Below are positions 6,569 to 7,196 of a stretch of 7,196 nucleotides of DNA, one piece after another. The notes beneath the pieces are model-generated. The model was not told the origin of the DNA, did no database searches, and was given only the letters and a program-made list of their open reading frames with translations. Position 1 is the first letter of the stretch, and each line of letters opens with the position of its first letter. The translations under genes were made by a program, and so were the position numbers. Where the stretch lies: contig JAGWJK010000202.1 of the NCBI GenBank assembly GCA_028865845.1, positions 1 through 7,196 on the forward strand, in the 5' to 3' direction. The DNA comes from Rhizobiaceae bacterium. GTDB taxonomy: Bacteria > Pseudomonadota > Alphaproteobacteria > Rhizobiales > Rhizobiaceae.

Positions 6569-6604
6569 CGCGGCTTTGGCCACGAGCCCCTCGGCGCGCT
6601 TTTT
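6567..6604 (+). terminator. Intrinsic terminator of the S9 peptidase gene
   Basis: AGCGCG (6567-6572) pairs with CGCGCT (6595-6600) as a 6-bp GC-rich stem. An inner hairpin CGAG/CTCG with a 3-nt loop (6583-6593) fills the loop. The run of five T at 6600-6604 follows, then AATTC. The 5' arm begins within the TAG stop codon (6566-6568). This is the clearest terminator in the window. Confidence 0.65.
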
Positions 6605-6667
6605 AATTCGATCAAGAGCATGTAGAAATATGGAGCGGTCCGATTCACCTAACGGGACGCTTGCATC

Positions 6668-6672
6668 GGAGG
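6668..6672 (+). promoter_or_regulatory. Ribosome binding site GGAGG upstream of the pentapeptide gene
   Basis: GGAGG lies 13 nt before ATG 6686, farther than the usual 5-9 nt. A weaker GAGA (6677-6680) sits closer. No in-frame start codon exists between them, so these sites support ATG 6686 as the start, although the long spacing leaves some doubt. Confidence 0.5.
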
Positions 6673-6685
6673 CCTTGAGAAACAG

Positions 6686-7196
6686 ATGACTCGTTCTGTC
6701 AGCGGATCGACCCAATCGATCGAAACGAAACTCTCAAATGCCGGCAAGAAACAGGTGATTACGAGAGCGAATGCAGCCGTGATCGCAACGTCTGCGATCG
6801 TGCTTGCGCTTTCCACCGGAATGTTTTCAAGCCCCGCCGAGGCGGCGACCGATTGCGACAGCCTGCCGGGACCAGGGCTCGACTGGCGCGAATGCAGCAA
6901 GAGCAACATCATGCTCCAGGGCAGCAATTTTCAGGGCGCGGATCTCTTCGGCGCCGATCTTTCCGCGACCGATTTGAGCAACACAGACCTCACCGGCGCC
7001 AATCTCGGCAAAGCGACGCTGGTGCGAGCCTGGTTGAAGGGCGCGAAGGCCGACAAGGCAAACTTTGCCCGCGTCGAAGCCTATCGGACCAACTTCTCCA
7101 AAGTCTCCGCCAACGGCGCTTCATTCGCCAACGCCGAATTGCAGCGTGCCGACTTTAGCGGCGCACAGCTGAATAGCGCCGATTTCGAGAAAGCAG
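6686..7196 (+). CDS. Exported pentapeptide-repeat protein (5' part, cut by right edge)
   Basis: The frame runs from ATG 6686 for 170 codons without a stop to the window edge. Residues 1-29 are a long, basic n-region; about 30-47 is a hydrophobic segment; SPAEA ends at residue 53 with an AxA signal peptidase site, so export to the periplasm or beyond is likely. A conserved-looking cap, TDCDSLPGPGLDWREC (55-70), has Cys57 and Cys70, which could form a disulfide after export. From about residue 76 on, five-residue A(D/N)(L/F)xx repeats follow (for example GADLF, GADLS, NTDLT, GANLG, KANFA, GASFA, RADFS, SADFE), the pattern of the right-handed square beta-helix. Some repeats in the middle (LVRAW, AYRTN) are irregular. 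Pentapeptide proteins include DNA-mimicking gyrase protectors, but an exported one is unlikely to act that way; its function is unknown. GTG 6755 is an alternative start giving a 30-aa signal peptide, but lacks a good ribosome binding site. Confidence 0.88.
   Translation, partial: MTRSVSGSTQSIETKLSNAGKKQVITRANAAVIATSAIVLALSTGMFSSPAEAATDCDSLPGPGLDWRECSKSNIMLQGSNFQGADLFGADLSATDLSNTDLTGANLGKATLVRAWLKGAKADKANFARVEAYRTNFSKVSANGASFANAELQRADFSGAQLNSADFEKA

Noticed and set aside
6630..6632. ATG upstream of the pentapeptide gene as an alternative start
   Set aside because: It is out of frame with the pentapeptide coding frame (56 nt from ATG 6686).
6098..6715. Minus-strand open frame of 205 codons
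   Set aside because: It is antisense to the catalytic domain of the S9 peptidase, including its Ser, Asp and His motifs, and crosses the strong terminator.
6853..7158. Plus-strand open frame of 101 codons inside the pentapeptide gene
   Set aside because: It is an Arg-rich shifted frame of the pentapeptide repeats; the repeats themselves are clear in the frame starting at 6686.
6868..7196. Pentapeptide protein as a quinolone-resistance (Qnr-like) determinant
   Set aside because: The signal peptide implies export from the cytosol, which does not fit gyrase protection, and no Qnr-specific features were recognised.

Overview
The window reads as chromosomal DNA from an alphaproteobacterium, most likely Rhizobiaceae (Rhizobium/Agrobacterium/Sinorhizobium group). 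The grounds are high-GC coding regions with GC-rich third positions, AT-rich gaps carrying CATTAACC (CtrA-like) motifs, rarity of GANTC (the CcrM methylation site) with clustering near gene starts, and the types of protein encoded. The genus is inferred, not proven.

Layout: all six genes lie on the + strand. (1) 1-347 is the 3' end of a DinB/YfiT-like metal-binding protein cut by the left edge. (2) 511-1017 encodes a 168-aa helical protein that resembles the N-terminal sensor-like region of rhizobial GGDEF diguanylate cyclases but has no GGDEF domain. (3) 1066-2955 is a complete YheS-type ABC-F ATPase, a ribosome-associated translation factor family. (4) 3218-4108 is a lipoprotein polysaccharide deacetylase (NodB-fold, CE4 family). 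(5) 4508-6568 is a cytosolic prolyl-oligopeptidase-like S9 serine peptidase with an intact catalytic triad. (6) 6686-7196 is the 5' part of an exported pentapeptide-repeat protein that runs off the right edge.

The gaps are 163, 48, 262, 399 and 117 bp. Only genes 2 and 3 are close enough to suggest cotranscription; the others look like single-gene units. Intrinsic-terminator-like hairpins follow the ABC-F gene, the deacetylase gene and the peptidase gene, the last being the best. The 399-bp gap before the peptidase holds no convincing gene but contains a 14-bp near-perfect direct repeat and a 7-bp-arm inverted repeat close to the start codon.

The genes do not form one evident pathway: translation support (ABC-F), envelope glycan modification (deacetylase), peptide turnover (S9) and a periplasmic or secreted beta-helix protein. 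No mobile element, CRISPR array, tRNA or rRNA was seen. I found no convincing new multi-gene system. The points most worth a second look are the GGDEF-less protein, the recurrent CATTAACC motif at nearly equal distance from two start codons, and the structured 399-bp gap.
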